A DNA stretch of 64,000 nucleotides, from NCBI RefSeq assembly GCF_004217565.1, contig NZ_SHLA01000001.1, positions 2,604,001 to 2,668,000 of the forward strand. Reading direction: 5' to 3'. The notes under the pieces are model-generated. The model was given only the letters and a program-made list of their open reading frames with translations, was not told the origin of the DNA and ran no database searches. The position numbers and the translations under genes are program-made. Shown here piece by piece: positions 26,373-34,711 of the stretch. Source of the stretch: Zhihengliuella halotolerans. GTDB lineage: Bacteria; Actinomycetota; Actinomycetes; Actinomycetales; Micrococcaceae. Each line of letters begins with the position of its first letter. Positions within the stretch are counted from its first letter, which is position 1.

Positions 26373-26515
26373 GGTGCCTCACTTTCAGCTGATGACCACA
26401 ACTGCATGATCTGAACTAGTTTCGATCACCATACGTCACTATGTGTGAAACGCAAAAGCCTCCCGTTCTCCGCGCAGAACCTTCTCGCTTGGCGCTGGAT
26501 GCGCGGATTCGGCCC

Positions 26516-26551
26516 TTGACAGTGCGACGTGGATCACGTCATGATAATCAT
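26516..26551 (+). promoter_or_regulatory. Promoter and operator candidates of the amino-sugar ABC importer
   Basis: TTGACA (26516-26521) and CATGAT (26540-26545) are spaced 18 bp. The spacer contains the palindrome GACGTG-GAT-CACGTC (26526-26540), and a second palindrome ATGATAATCAT (26541-26551) overlaps the -10. A repressor bound to either would block polymerase. The DeoR regulator of the divergent operon is the obvious candidate. Confidence 0.5.
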
Positions 26552-26631
26552 CATTCGGTGAACCAGAGTGATTGCAAACGACCAACTGCTGTCATGAAAG
26601 ATCACTACTCGCACGTTGGAAAGAGGAAAAC

Positions 26632-27885
26632 ATGAAGTACATCCGACGCACTGCAAGCGTGGCCGCCATCGCGGCCGCCAGCCTCGCACTCTCGTCCTGC
26701 GGGTTCGGCGGCTCCGGCGGCGGCGGTGGCGACGCCGACGGCGCCACGACGCTGGACATGCTCGTACCGACGTATTCCGAGGGGACGAAGGGTCTCTGGG
26801 AAAGCGTGATCGCGGACTTCGAGGCGGCCAACGAGGACATCAAGATCAACCTGCAGGTCGAGTCGTGGGACAACCTCGAATCGGTGCTCAACACGAAGAT
26901 CCAGGCGGGCAGCGCCCCGGACATCTACAACGGCGGCGCCTTCTCCGGTTTCGCCTCCGAGGGCCTGCTCTACCCGGCCGAGGAGATCGCCTCGGCGGAG
27001 ACGCTCGCCGACTTCCAGGAGTCGTTCGCGGCCAATGAGGAGGTCGAGGGCACGCAGTACGGGCTGCCACTCATCGCCTCGGCCCGTGCGATGTTCTACA
27101 ACACCGAGCTCTTCGAGGAGGCCGGAGTCGACGCGCCTCCGACCACGTGGGACGAGCTCTACGACGCGGCCGAGGCCATCACCGAGGAGACCGGCAAACC
27201 CGGCTACGGCATGCCGCTCGGCTCCGAGGAGGCCCAGGGCGAGGCCCTGATCTGGTTCGGCGGCAACGGCGGCGGCTACGGCGACGAGAACACGATCACC
27301 GTCGACACCCCCGAGAACGTCGAGGCGGCGGAGTTCATGCAGAAGATGATCGACGACGGGCTGACCCAGTCCGATCCCGGCTCCACGCAGCGCACCCCGA
27401 TGCTCAACGTGTTCTTCCAGGGGCAGATCGGCATGGTCTACGGACTGCCGCAGAACGTCGGCCAGATCGCCGAAGAGTACCCCGACCTCGAATACGGCAT
27501 CGCGCAGGTCGCCACGGCCGACGGCTCGCCGGCGACCCTCGGCGTCGCCGACCGCCTCATGGCATTCGAGAACGACGGCGACAAGGCCGAAGCCATCACG
27601 CGGTTCATGGACTACTTCTACTCGCAGGAGGTCTACACGAACTGGGTCGAGTCCGAAGGCTTCCTGCCGACCACCAAGTCCGGTTCCGAGGCGCTGGAGG
27701 GCGACGAGGACCTCAAGCCGTTCCTGGACATGCTCCCGGACGCCGTCTTCTACCCGACGACGAACCCGAACTGGAGCGCGACGGACGGTGCGATGAAGAG
27801 CCTCTTCGGGCAGATCGGCCAGGGCAAGGACCCCTCCGACGTCCTCGGCGAGATCCAGCAGCGGGCCGACCGCGGCGCCAACTGA
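26632..27885 (+). CDS. ABC sugar-binding lipoprotein
   Basis: A 417-residue family 1 solute-binding protein. The ATG at 26632 follows GAAAGAGG. The signal peptide has a lipobox LSSC (Cys about residue 23) and a Gly-rich linker GGSGGGGGD. The mature protein shows LDMLVPTYSEGTKGLWESV, APDIYNGGAFSGF and YGLPLIASARAMFYNTELFEEAG, as in multiple-sugar binders. It is the first gene of an importer unit with two permeases (27966, 28894). Given the catabolic genes divergent from it, the cargo is probably an amino sugar or an oligosaccharide containing one. Confidence 0.9.
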   Translation: MKYIRRTASVAAIAAASLALSSCGFGGSGGGGGDADGATTLDMLVPTYSEGTKGLWESVIADFEAANEDIKINLQVESWDNLESVLNTKIQAGSAPDIYNGGAFSGFASEGLLYPAEEIASAETLADFQESFAANEEVEGTQYGLPLIASARAMFYNTELFEEAGVDAPPTTWDELYDAAEAITEETGKPGYGMPLGSEEAQGEALIWFGGNGGGYGDENTITVDTPENVEAAEFMQKMIDDGLTQSDPGSTQRTPMLNVFFQGQIGMVYGLPQNVGQIAEEYPDLEYGIAQVATADGSPATLGVADRLMAFENDGDKAEAITRFMDYFYSQEVYTNWVESEGFLPTTKSGSEALEGDEDLKPFLDMLPDAVFYPTTNPNWSATDGAMKSLFGQIGQGKDPSDVLGEIQQRADRGAN

Positions 27886-27965
27886 GACCCCCGGTGGTGG
27901 AGGCGGCCCGCCCGCCTCCACCACCGCCGTCGTGCCTCCCGCCACCGAGAGATGAGAACAACCTC

Positions 27966-28892
27966 ATGAGCATCACCCAGTCCCGCGCCACCACGGTGCG
28001 CAAGGGGAGCCGGCTGCAGAACCGGGAGGGCCTCCCGGCCGCCCTGCCCTGGATCCTGCCGGTCCTCGTCCTGATCTTCGCCATCGTCGTGTTCCCCGCC
28101 GGGTACATGATCTACAACTCCACGCGGAACATCAGCCAGAGCGGTCTCGACCTGGGTCCGGCCGGCCTCGACAACTTCGCCTTCGTGTTCTCGGACCCGA
28201 ACCTGCCCCGGATCCTGCTCAACACGGCGGTCTGGGTCCTCGTGGTCGTCACGCTGACCGTCCTGCTGTCGATGGCCCTCGGACAATTCCTGAACAAGCC
28301 CTTCCCGGGCCGCACCCTGGTGCGCATGGCCGTCGTCGTGCCGTGGGCTGCGAGCGTCGTGATGACGACGACCGTCTTCTACTACGGCCTCGAGAACACC
28401 TACGGCATCTTCAACAAATTCCTCGTCGACGTCGGGATCCTCGCCTCGCCGTTCGGGTTCACCAAGAGCGCGATCCCCGCGTTCGCGGTCGCGATCATCG
28501 TCGCGGTCTTCGTCTCGATCCCCTTCACTACCTACACGATCCTGGCCGGCCTGCAGGCCGTGCCCGCCGACGCGATCGAGGCGGCCCGGATGGACGGGGC
28601 CGGTGCGGCGCGGATCTACTTCTCGGTGGTCCTGCCGCAGTTGCGCGGGGCGATCATCGTCTCGATCCTGATCAACATCATCAACGTCTTCAACAACCTG
28701 CCCATCCTGAAGATCATGACCGGCTCCGTTCCCGGCTACGAGGCGGACACGCTCATGACCTACATCTTCAAGGTGCTGCAGTTCGACCGCCAGATCGACG
28801 TAGCCAGCGCGCTGAGCGTGCTCAACTTCGGCATCGTGATCCTGATCGTGGCCGTGTACGTCAAGCTCGTCAAGCCCATGAAGGAGGACTGA
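27966..28892 (+). CDS. ABC sugar permease (MalF/UgpA type)
   Basis: A 308-residue inner-membrane permease with six predicted membrane segments (about 30-50, 90-112, 125-145, 173-195, 225-250, 280-300). The cytoplasmic EAA loop EAARMDGAGAARIYFSVVLP (about 208-227) docks an ATPase. The N-terminal hydrophilic extension is typical of MalF-like partners. The next permease starts 2 bases after its stop. Confidence 0.92.
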   Translation: MSITQSRATTVRKGSRLQNREGLPAALPWILPVLVLIFAIVVFPAGYMIYNSTRNISQSGLDLGPAGLDNFAFVFSDPNLPRILLNTAVWVLVVVTLTVLLSMALGQFLNKPFPGRTLVRMAVVVPWAASVVMTTTVFYYGLENTYGIFNKFLVDVGILASPFGFTKSAIPAFAVAIIVAVFVSIPFTTYTILAGLQAVPADAIEAARMDGAGAARIYFSVVLPQLRGAIIVSILINIINVFNNLPILKIMTGSVPGYEADTLMTYIFKVLQFDRQIDVASALSVLNFGIVILIVAVYVKLVKPMKED

Positions 28893-28893
28893 C

Positions 28894-29802
28894 ATGAGTG
28901 CAGTCCAGACGCCGTCCGCCGCGAAGCAGGCCCCGTTGAAGATCCGCAAGAAGCGCTACGGCGAAGACCAGGTCAGCCTCCGCCGGATGAGCACACGCGT
29001 CGTCATCGGCGTGCTCGTCGCGACCGTCTTCCTGGTGCCGTACGCCGTCATGCTCGTCGGTTCCTTGAAGACCCGCAGCGAGATCCTCTCCGTCCCACCC
29101 ATGTACTTCCCGGTGGACACCCTGAACTGGTCCAACTACGCGACCATGTGGGACACCCCGGAGACCCCGCTGCCGTACAACCTGGCGACGACAGTCATCA
29201 TCGCGGTCTGCTCGACACTGCTGGTGCTGCTCGTGGCGACGCCGGCGGCCTACTACACGGCCCGGTTCAAGTTCCCGGGCAAGCTGGCGTTCCTGTTCCT
29301 CGTGATTGTCACCCAGATGCTGCAGCCGGCCGTGCTGACCGCGGGACTCTTCCGCGAGATGCTCGTCCTCGGGATCAACGACACGTGGCTGGCGATGATC
29401 CTCATCAACGCGGCCTTCAACCTCTCGTTCGCGCTGTGGATCATGCACAGCTTCTTCGCGAACATCCCCAAGGAGGTCGACGAGGCCGCGCAGATCGACG
29501 GTGCCGGCAAGCTCACGGTGCTCCTGCGCATCAATCTGCCACTCGTGTGGCCCGGCATCGTCACCGCGGTGATCTTCACGTTCGTTTCCGCCTGGAACGA
29601 GTTCGCCGCGGCCCTGGTGATCATGACGACAGCGGAGAACCAGCCGCTCTCCGTCGCGCTGACTAAGTTCATCGGCCAGTACGCCACCTCGTGGCAGTAC
29701 GTCTTCGGTGTCTCGATCGTCTCCATCATCCCGGTGGTCATCCTGTTCGCGCTCATCGAGAAGCGCCTCATCGGCGGGCTGACGGCGGGCGCCGTCAAGT
29801 AG
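28894..29802 (+). CDS. ABC sugar permease (MalG/UgpE type)
   Basis: A 302-residue permease with six membrane segments. The first is at about 42-62 (VVIGVLVATVFLVPYAVML) and the EAA loop EVDEAAQIDGAGKLTVLLRI lies at about 190-209. It pairs with the preceding permease to form the channel. No ATPase gene follows; the operon ends in a hairpin with a T-run. As in many actinobacterial sugar importers, a shared MsiK-type ATPase encoded elsewhere is expected. Confidence 0.92.
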   Translation: MSAVQTPSAAKQAPLKIRKKRYGEDQVSLRRMSTRVVIGVLVATVFLVPYAVMLVGSLKTRSEILSVPPMYFPVDTLNWSNYATMWDTPETPLPYNLATTVIIAVCSTLLVLLVATPAAYYTARFKFPGKLAFLFLVIVTQMLQPAVLTAGLFREMLVLGINDTWLAMILINAAFNLSFALWIMHSFFANIPKEVDEAAQIDGAGKLTVLLRINLPLVWPGIVTAVIFTFVSAWNEFAAALVIMTTAENQPLSVALTKFIGQYATSWQYVFGVSIVSIIPVVILFALIEKRLIGGLTAGAVK

Positions 29803-29828
29803 CCGCGGAGAGACGCCGTACGACGACG

Positions 29829-29863
29829 GCCCGGGACCCAGCCGATTCCGTTGGGTCCCGGGC
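29829..29863 (+). terminator. Intrinsic terminator of the amino-sugar importer operon
   Basis: GCCCGGGACCCA (29829-29840) pairs perfectly with TGGGTCCCGGGC (29852-29863) around an 11-base loop and is followed by TTT. It lies 27 bases past the last permease stop. Confidence 0.85.
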
Positions 29864-30095
29864 TTTGGCGCGTCCGGGCGGGGAAGCAGCGCTGCGGGCG
29901 AGAAGCAGCGCTGCCGAAGAACGGCACGGGGCGGCCCGCGGAACGGTGGCCGTCCCGGCAGGTTCCCTCCCGGCGACGGTCGCACCGATGATCGCCATTT
30001 TCAGGTGGTTCCTGACCCCGGATTCCCCGATTTTCGCCGGTCATCGCTTCGGGCGCGCTCGATGGCTGTCCGCGGGGCACCGGTGACGCGCGAAG

Positions 30096-30129
30096 GCCCG
30101 CCTCCCCGGAGATCACTGGGGAGACGGGC
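30096..30129 (-). terminator. Hairpin after nagA
   Basis: GCCCGCCTCCCC (30096-30107) pairs with GGGGAGACGGGC (30118-30129) with one C/A mismatch and a 10-base loop, 34 bases beyond the nagA stop. On the minus strand only CTT follows, so termination efficiency is uncertain. Confidence 0.6.
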
Positions 30130-30162
30130 CGGATAGGTGGTGCGCGGCCTGAACAGCGCAGG

Positions 30163-31344
30163 CTAGACCGCGCCGGCCGCCGCTCTGCCGGCGGAAACGA
30201 CCTCGACCACGCGTAGGTCCTCGTCCAGCACGACGAGGTCCGAGCGCCGGCCGACGGCCAGGTCCCCGACGTCGTCCCAGCCGACGGCGGCCGCCGGCGT
30301 CGTCGACGTCTGCTGCACGGCCGACATCCAGGCCCCGTGGTCGACGACGTGCTCGTCGTCGGCCCCGCCGGCCGGCGCGGCCCCGCGCAGCGCGCGGCGG
30401 AAGAGTGCGTCCATGGTCGCTGTACTCCCGGCGATCGAGCCGCCGCCGGCGACCCGGGCCACGGAGTCGCGGACCTCGACCCGGACCGTCCCGAGCTCGA
30501 AGTCGCCGTCGCCGAGTACCGCGGCGGACATCGCGTCGGTCACGTACGCGACCCGCTCGTCTCCGACCGCCGACCGGACGTGGTCGAGCAGGCTCGGGTG
30601 CACGTGCACGCCGTCGGCGATGAGCTCGACGGTCACGCGCGGGTCCTCGAGCAGGGCCGCGACGGCCCCGGGCTCCCGGTGGTGCAGCGGGGGCATCGCG
30701 TTGAACAGATGCGTCCCGACCCGCGCGCCGGCCCGGATCGCCGCGCGCGTGGTCTCGATGTCGGCGTCGGTGTGACCCACCGCCGCGACGGCCCCGGCGG
30801 CCGTGATCGCGCCGATGGCGTCCAGCGCGCCGGGCAGCTCGGGGGCGATCGTCACCATCCGAATGTGACCGCGGCCGGCGGCGAGCACCGCTTCGACCTC
30901 GCCGGGCGCGGGGCTGCGCAGCCAGGCGGTGTCGTGCGCCCCGCAGCGGTCCTTGCTCAACCACGGGCCCTCGAGGTGGATGCCCCGGACGACGCCGGAC
31001 TCGACCATGTCCGCGAGCAGCCGCACGGACGCGAGCAGGCGTTCGGGTGAGAGCGTCACGAGGCTCGCCATCGTCGTCGTGGTCCCTTGCCGCAGGTGCG
31101 TCTCGCGGGCCTGCAGGATCGACGCCGTGTTGGCGTCGGTGTAGGAACCCCCGCCGCCGCCGTGCACGTGGATGTCCACGAATCCCGGGACGATCGTCGC
31201 GTGCCCGTAGTCGACGTCGACGCGCTCGTGGCGTCCGGCGCCGACCGCGATCACCGTCTCGCCCGAAGTCTCGACCCAGCCGGGTTCGTAGACGCGGCGG
31301 GCGGTCACGACGCGCGCGGCCGCCCGCACCACCGTCGCGCTCAT
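30163..31344 (-). CDS. nagA: N-acetylglucosamine-6-phosphate deacetylase
   Basis: A 393-residue amidohydrolase that releases acetate from GlcNAc-6-P, and in some organisms GalNAc-6-P. Metal and substrate motifs are FVDIHVHGGGGGSYTD (about 55-70), GIHLEGPWLS (catalytic-metal Glu), VGHTDADIE, GTHLFNAMPPLHHREPG, ELIADGVHVHP and the catalytic Asp in VTDAMSA. The ATG at 31344 overlaps the nagB stop; the in-frame extension upstream is rejected because it lies inside nagB. It is the last gene of the MFS-kinase-nagB-nagA operon. Confidence 0.95.
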   Translation of the reverse strand: MSATVVRAAARVVTARRVYEPGWVETSGETVIAVGAGRHERVDVDYGHATIVPGFVDIHVHGGGGGSYTDANTASILQARETHLRQGTTTTMASLVTLSPERLLASVRLLADMVESGVVRGIHLEGPWLSKDRCGAHDTAWLRSPAPGEVEAVLAAGRGHIRMVTIAPELPGALDAIGAITAAGAVAAVGHTDADIETTRAAIRAGARVGTHLFNAMPPLHHREPGAVAALLEDPRVTVELIADGVHVHPSLLDHVRSAVGDERVAYVTDAMSAAVLGDGDFELGTVRVEVRDSVARVAGGGSIAGSTATMDALFRRALRGAAPAGGADDEHVVDHGAWMSAVQQTSTTPAAAVGWDDVGDLAVGRRSDLVVLDEDLRVVEVVSAGRAAAGAV

Positions 31345-32141
31345 GAGAGCTCCTCGTCCTCGAACCGCTGCCACGCCGGCCGGTTCGCGTGCGTGTACCG
31401 GTAGTAGTCTGCCAGCTCCAGGCGCGCCGCGGCGGCCTCGTCGACGACGACCATCGCGTGCGGGTGAAGCTGCAGCGCCGAGCCGGGGCACATGCTGCTC
31501 AGCGGGCCCTCGACCATCGCGTGCACCGCGTCGGCCTTCGACGCCCCGGTCGCCACGAGAACCAGCTGGCGGGCGTCGAGGATCGTGCCGAGGCCCTGAG
31601 TCACGCAGTGCGTCGGGACTTCGTCGGGTGAGGCGAAGAAGCGGGCGTTGTCCGCCCTGGTCTGCGGGGCGAGGGTCTTGATCCGGGTCCGCGAGGCGAA
31701 CGACGACGTCGGCTCGTTAAAGCCGATGTGCCCGTTGGCGCCGATGCCTAGAATCTGCACGTCCACTCCCCCGGCGTCGCGGATCGCACGCTCGTAGGCA
31801 TCCGCGGCGGCATCGAGGTCCGCCGCGGAGCCGTCCGGGACGTTCACGAGTTCCGGGGTCAGCCCGACGGGCTCCGTCACGACCGTTCTGATGACGGAGT
31901 GATAGCTCTCCGGGTGCTCGAGCGGCAGGCCGACGTACTCGTCGAGGGCGAAAGCCCGCACGGCGTCGACCCGCAGGCGACCCGAGTGCACGCGGTCGGC
32001 GAGGTCCGCGTAAATGGCCAGTGGGGACGATCCCGTGGCCAGGCCCAGCACTGCCTCGGGCCGGTGTCGGATGACCGAGGCGACCTTGGCGGCGGCGATC
32101 CGCCCCACCTCAGCGGCCGAGTCTGCGATGACAACCTGCAC
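31341..32141 (-). CDS. nagB: Glucosamine-6-phosphate deaminase
   Basis: A 266-residue deaminase/isomerase giving fructose-6-phosphate and ammonium. GTG 32141 is preceded by AAGGAG and yields the canonical start MQVVIADSAAEVG; the longer frame to 32207 is rejected. Motifs are LGLATGSSPLAIY (phosphate loop; the usual ATGSTP has Ser here), AFALDEYVGL (catalytic Asp) and LGIGANGHIGFNEP (catalytic Asp/His region, about 134-147). It overlaps nagA by 4 bases and lies 16 bases after the kinase gene. Confidence 0.95.
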   Translation of the reverse strand: MQVVIADSAAEVGRIAAAKVASVIRHRPEAVLGLATGSSPLAIYADLADRVHSGRLRVDAVRAFALDEYVGLPLEHPESYHSVIRTVVTEPVGLTPELVNVPDGSAADLDAAADAYERAIRDAGGVDVQILGIGANGHIGFNEPTSSFASRTRIKTLAPQTRADNARFFASPDEVPTHCVTQGLGTILDARQLVLVATGASKADAVHAMVEGPLSSMCPGSALQLHPHAMVVVDEAAAARLELADYYRYTHANRPAWQRFEDEELS

Positions 32142-32157
32142 GTTTTTCTCCTTGGTG

Positions 32158-33123
32158 TTACGAGATGGGGGAAGGAAGGTGGGTTCCGGCGGCGAGGGCG
32201 ACCGCACCCTGGACGGGGTCGGCGTCGAGCACGCGGACGTCGTGCAGGCCGTGCCCGGCGAGCCGGTCGCGCACGTGCCGCTGCAGCAACGGCTGATTCA
32301 CAGCCATCCCGCCGGCCATGACGACTGGCAGGGGCCGCGTCCCGGCAGCCGAAGGGACAGCCGCGAGGCGTCCGGCAACGCGTGCGACGAGGTAGACCAG
32401 CGCGTCCGCCGCGCCAGCGACGATGACGCTGGCGGCCGGGTCGCCGGCGGCGGCCCGCTCGAAGACCACGCGGGAGCGGCTCGCCCAGTAGCGGCGCTCC
32501 GGTGTCGCGTAGAAGTGCCCGAGCAGTTCCCCGGCCCCCTGCAGTCCGCAGTCGGCCGCGAGCTGCTGGGACAGCCGGTCCGGCCCGTCACCGAGATCGA
32601 TGAGTTCGAGCGCGTGACGCACGGCGGCGCGGGCGACCCAGTACCCGCTGCCCTCGTCGCCGAGCAGGTAGCCCCACCCGCCGACGCGGGCCTCGCACGC
32701 CGCCTCACCGCCGCCGCCGGCCACTCGGCCCCACGCGACCGAACCGGTCGCGGCGATGAGCGCGATGCCCTCGTCGAGCCCGGCCGCGGCAAGCAGCAGG
32801 GCCGTGTCGTGTACGACGGCGATCTCGGCGCCCGCCACGTGCTTCGCGAGCAGCCCGGCGAACACGGCGCGTGATTCGTCGGTGTCAGCCCCGGCCACGC
32901 CGGCGCAGACCCGCGCCGGGAGGGGGTTGCCGTCCGCGAGGCGGGCGAACACCGAGGCCAGCTGGCGTCCGGCCTCCTCGACGCCGACCGAGGACGGGTT
33001 CGCGCTGCCGGCGAGAACCTCGGCGGTCTGCACGCCGTCGATCGTTAGCACGGCATGAGTTTTCGACCCGCCGACGTCGAGTCCGACGACGGCGCCCGGG
33101 GCCCGCGTTCCGGCGGCGGTCAT
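32158..33123 (-). CDS. BadF/BadG-type N-acetylglucosamine kinase
   Basis: A 321-residue ASKHA-fold kinase of the BadF/BadG/BcrA/BcrD group that contains GlcNAc kinases. VVGLDVGGSKTHAVLT is the phosphate-1 loop (about 12-27). ALIAATGSVAWGR and YLLGDEGSGYWVARAAVRHAL match the family's substrate and adenosine motifs. In this operon it should phosphorylate GlcNAc entering through the MFS carrier, feeding NagA. Its ATG overlaps the MFS stop by 4 bases. Unlike the ROK kinase at 24495, it has no zinc cluster. Confidence 0.88.
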   Translation of the reverse strand: MTAAGTRAPGAVVGLDVGGSKTHAVLTIDGVQTAEVLAGSANPSSVGVEEAGRQLASVFARLADGNPLPARVCAGVAGADTDESRAVFAGLLAKHVAGAEIAVVHDTALLLAAAGLDEGIALIAATGSVAWGRVAGGGGEAACEARVGGWGYLLGDEGSGYWVARAAVRHALELIDLGDGPDRLSQQLAADCGLQGAGELLGHFYATPERRYWASRSRVVFERAAAGDPAASVIVAGAADALVYLVARVAGRLAAVPSAAGTRPLPVVMAGGMAVNQPLLQRHVRDRLAGHGLHDVRVLDADPVQGAVALAAGTHLPSPIS

Positions 33124-34556
33124 GCTGCGCCGTTCGGGTGGGCGGCGCGGCCGGCGGCGCTGGCGTCGTCGTCTGCCTCCGCAGGCCAGTTGCCGCCGTT
33201 CTCCCAGTAGCCGGCGATGTCCTCAAGCGGGCGGTTCTTCGTCTCGGGGGCGAGACGATGCACGAAGACGAAGGCGCCGACGGCCAGCAGGCCGAAGACC
33301 ACGAAGGTTCCACCGCCGCCGAGCCGCGTGAGCATCGTCAGGAAGATCGCGGCGACGGCCGCGTTGGCCATGAGGTTGGCCGTGAGCATGGCGCTCGCGC
33401 CGAGGGAGCGCAGGTGCGAGGGCAGGGACTCCCCCGCGTAGACCCACACGAGCGAGCCGAATCCGAACGTGAAGCCGACCGTGAAGAGGATCAGGCCGAC
33501 GAAGCCGAGGACCGTGAGGAACCCGCCGAAGTTGTCTCCGAGCATGAACGTGGCCACGAGCAGAGCGTTGGCGATGACCATGATGCCGATGCCGATGAGC
33601 AGGATCGGGCGGCGACCCATGCGATCGATAAGGCTGAAGGAGAGGAACACGGCGAGCAGACCGGCGACCTGGACGAGCGCGGGCAACCCAAGCAGTGCGG
33701 CGTTGCCCTCGAAGCCCATGGCCTCGAAGATGCGCGGGCTGTAGTAGACGATCGCGTTGATGCCCGTGATCTGGACGAAGAAGCCGAGGCCGACCACGAA
33801 GACCGTGGCGCGCAGGTACGGATGGCGGATCAGGGCGCGCCAGGTGTTCTGCCGGGGCGAGTCGTTGGCCTCACGCATCTCGGCGAGCTCCCGGTCGACG
33901 AGGGCCGCGTCCGGCTCGACGCGCTCGAGGGTGCGGCGGGCGTCGTCGTACCGGCCGCGCATCGCGTACCAGCGGGCGGTGTCGGGCAGCTTCGCGATGA
34001 GCAGCGCGATGATCACGCCGGGGATGAACGCGGCGGCGAGCATCCAACGCCAGTTCTCGCCCGCGGCGAGGGCCCAGGCGACGAGGTAGCCGAGGATGAT
34101 GCCGACGACGGTCGCCACCTGGTAGAGGACCAGGAACGCGCCGCGGACCTTGGCCGGGGCGGACTCGGCGACGAAGACCGGGACCACGACGACGGAGACG
34201 CCGATCGTCAGGCCCAGCAGGAAGCGGGCGCCGATGAGCACCGGGACGTCCCAGGCGAGGCCCGAGAGCAGCGAGAAGAGCGCGTACGTGACGGCGACGA
34301 GGACCATCGTCGACTTGCGGCCGATCCGGTTGGAGAGCGCGCCGGCGAAGAGCGCGCCGAAGATCTCCCCGATGACGACAGCGGTGGTCACGGTCTGCTG
34401 CTGGGCGACGCTGAGCGAGAACTCGTCCGTGACGAACAACAGCGCCCCGGCGATGTTCGACGAGTCGTAGCCGTAGATGATCCCGAGAGTGGCCGCGGCG
34501 ACCGCGACCATGAGGCTCAGTCTCGAGGACTGGCGAATCTCTTTGACAATGCCCAC
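33120..34556 (-). CDS. MFS sugar porter (probable GlcNAc/hexose:H+ symporter)
   Basis: A 478-residue sugar porter with 12 membrane segments. Family signatures are GIIYGYDSSNIAGALLF in helix 1, GALSNRIGRKSTM (loop 2-3), LIGARFLLGLTIGVSVVVVP, LPDTARWYAMRGRYDDARR (the PESPRWL-like motif) and YAGESLPSHLRSLG. It is the first gene of the nag operon, divergent from the NagR-like regulator with dre-like operators between them. A GlcNAc or glucosamine cargo is inferred from that context. Confidence 0.88.
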   Translation of the reverse strand: MGIVKEIRQSSRLSLMVAVAAATLGIIYGYDSSNIAGALLFVTDEFSLSVAQQQTVTTAVVIGEIFGALFAGALSNRIGRKSTMVLVAVTYALFSLLSGLAWDVPVLIGARFLLGLTIGVSVVVVPVFVAESAPAKVRGAFLVLYQVATVVGIILGYLVAWALAAGENWRWMLAAAFIPGVIIALLIAKLPDTARWYAMRGRYDDARRTLERVEPDAALVDRELAEMREANDSPRQNTWRALIRHPYLRATVFVVGLGFFVQITGINAIVYYSPRIFEAMGFEGNAALLGLPALVQVAGLLAVFLSFSLIDRMGRRPILLIGIGIMVIANALLVATFMLGDNFGGFLTVLGFVGLILFTVGFTFGFGSLVWVYAGESLPSHLRSLGASAMLTANLMANAAVAAIFLTMLTRLGGGGTFVVFGLLAVGAFVFVHRLAPETKNRPLEDIAGYWENGGNWPAEADDDASAAGRAAHPNGAA

Positions 34557-34613
34557 GCTGGCATCCTTCCTGATAAGTGAGTCAAACGCCGTCGACTTCG
34601 CGGCATCCGGTTC

Positions 34614-34637
34614 ATTGGTCTAGAAAACTAGACCAAT
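34614..34637. promoter_or_regulatory. dre-like operator with split palindrome
   Basis: ATTGGTCTAG (34614-34623), an AAAA spacer, and CTAGACCAAT (34628-34637) form a perfect 10-bp-arm inverted repeat. Each half is the DasR/NagR core TGGTCTAG, but the arms are separated by 4 bp instead of abutting. It is 57 bases before the MFS start, well placed to control the nag operon. Confidence 0.75.
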
Positions 34638-34652
34638 ATCGCTGGTGTTAAA

Positions 34653-34668
34653 ATTGGCATAGACCAAT
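34653..34668. promoter_or_regulatory. dre-like operator, standard spacing
   Basis: ATTGGCATAGACCAAT differs in two central positions from the ideal palindrome ATTGGTCTAGACCAAT bound by DasR/NagR-type GntR proteins. It lies 35 bp centre-to-centre from the split operator and 43 bases before the regulator start, so autoregulation is likely. Confidence 0.75.
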
Positions 34669-34711
34669 ATGATGTGTCAAGGATTACACCGAGGAAGGGG
34701 ACGCGAAGAGC

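Larger units (their letters stand above)
29803..30162. other. Intergenic region with terminators and a 13-bp direct repeat
   Basis: No supported gene lies in these 360 bases. Besides the two hairpins listed separately, GAAGCAGCGCTGC occurs twice (29883-29895 and 29902-29914, 19 bp apart). Several open frames cross the region but show no protein-like composition. The stretch 29990-30060 is somewhat AT-richer with no recognisable element. Confidence 0.5.
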
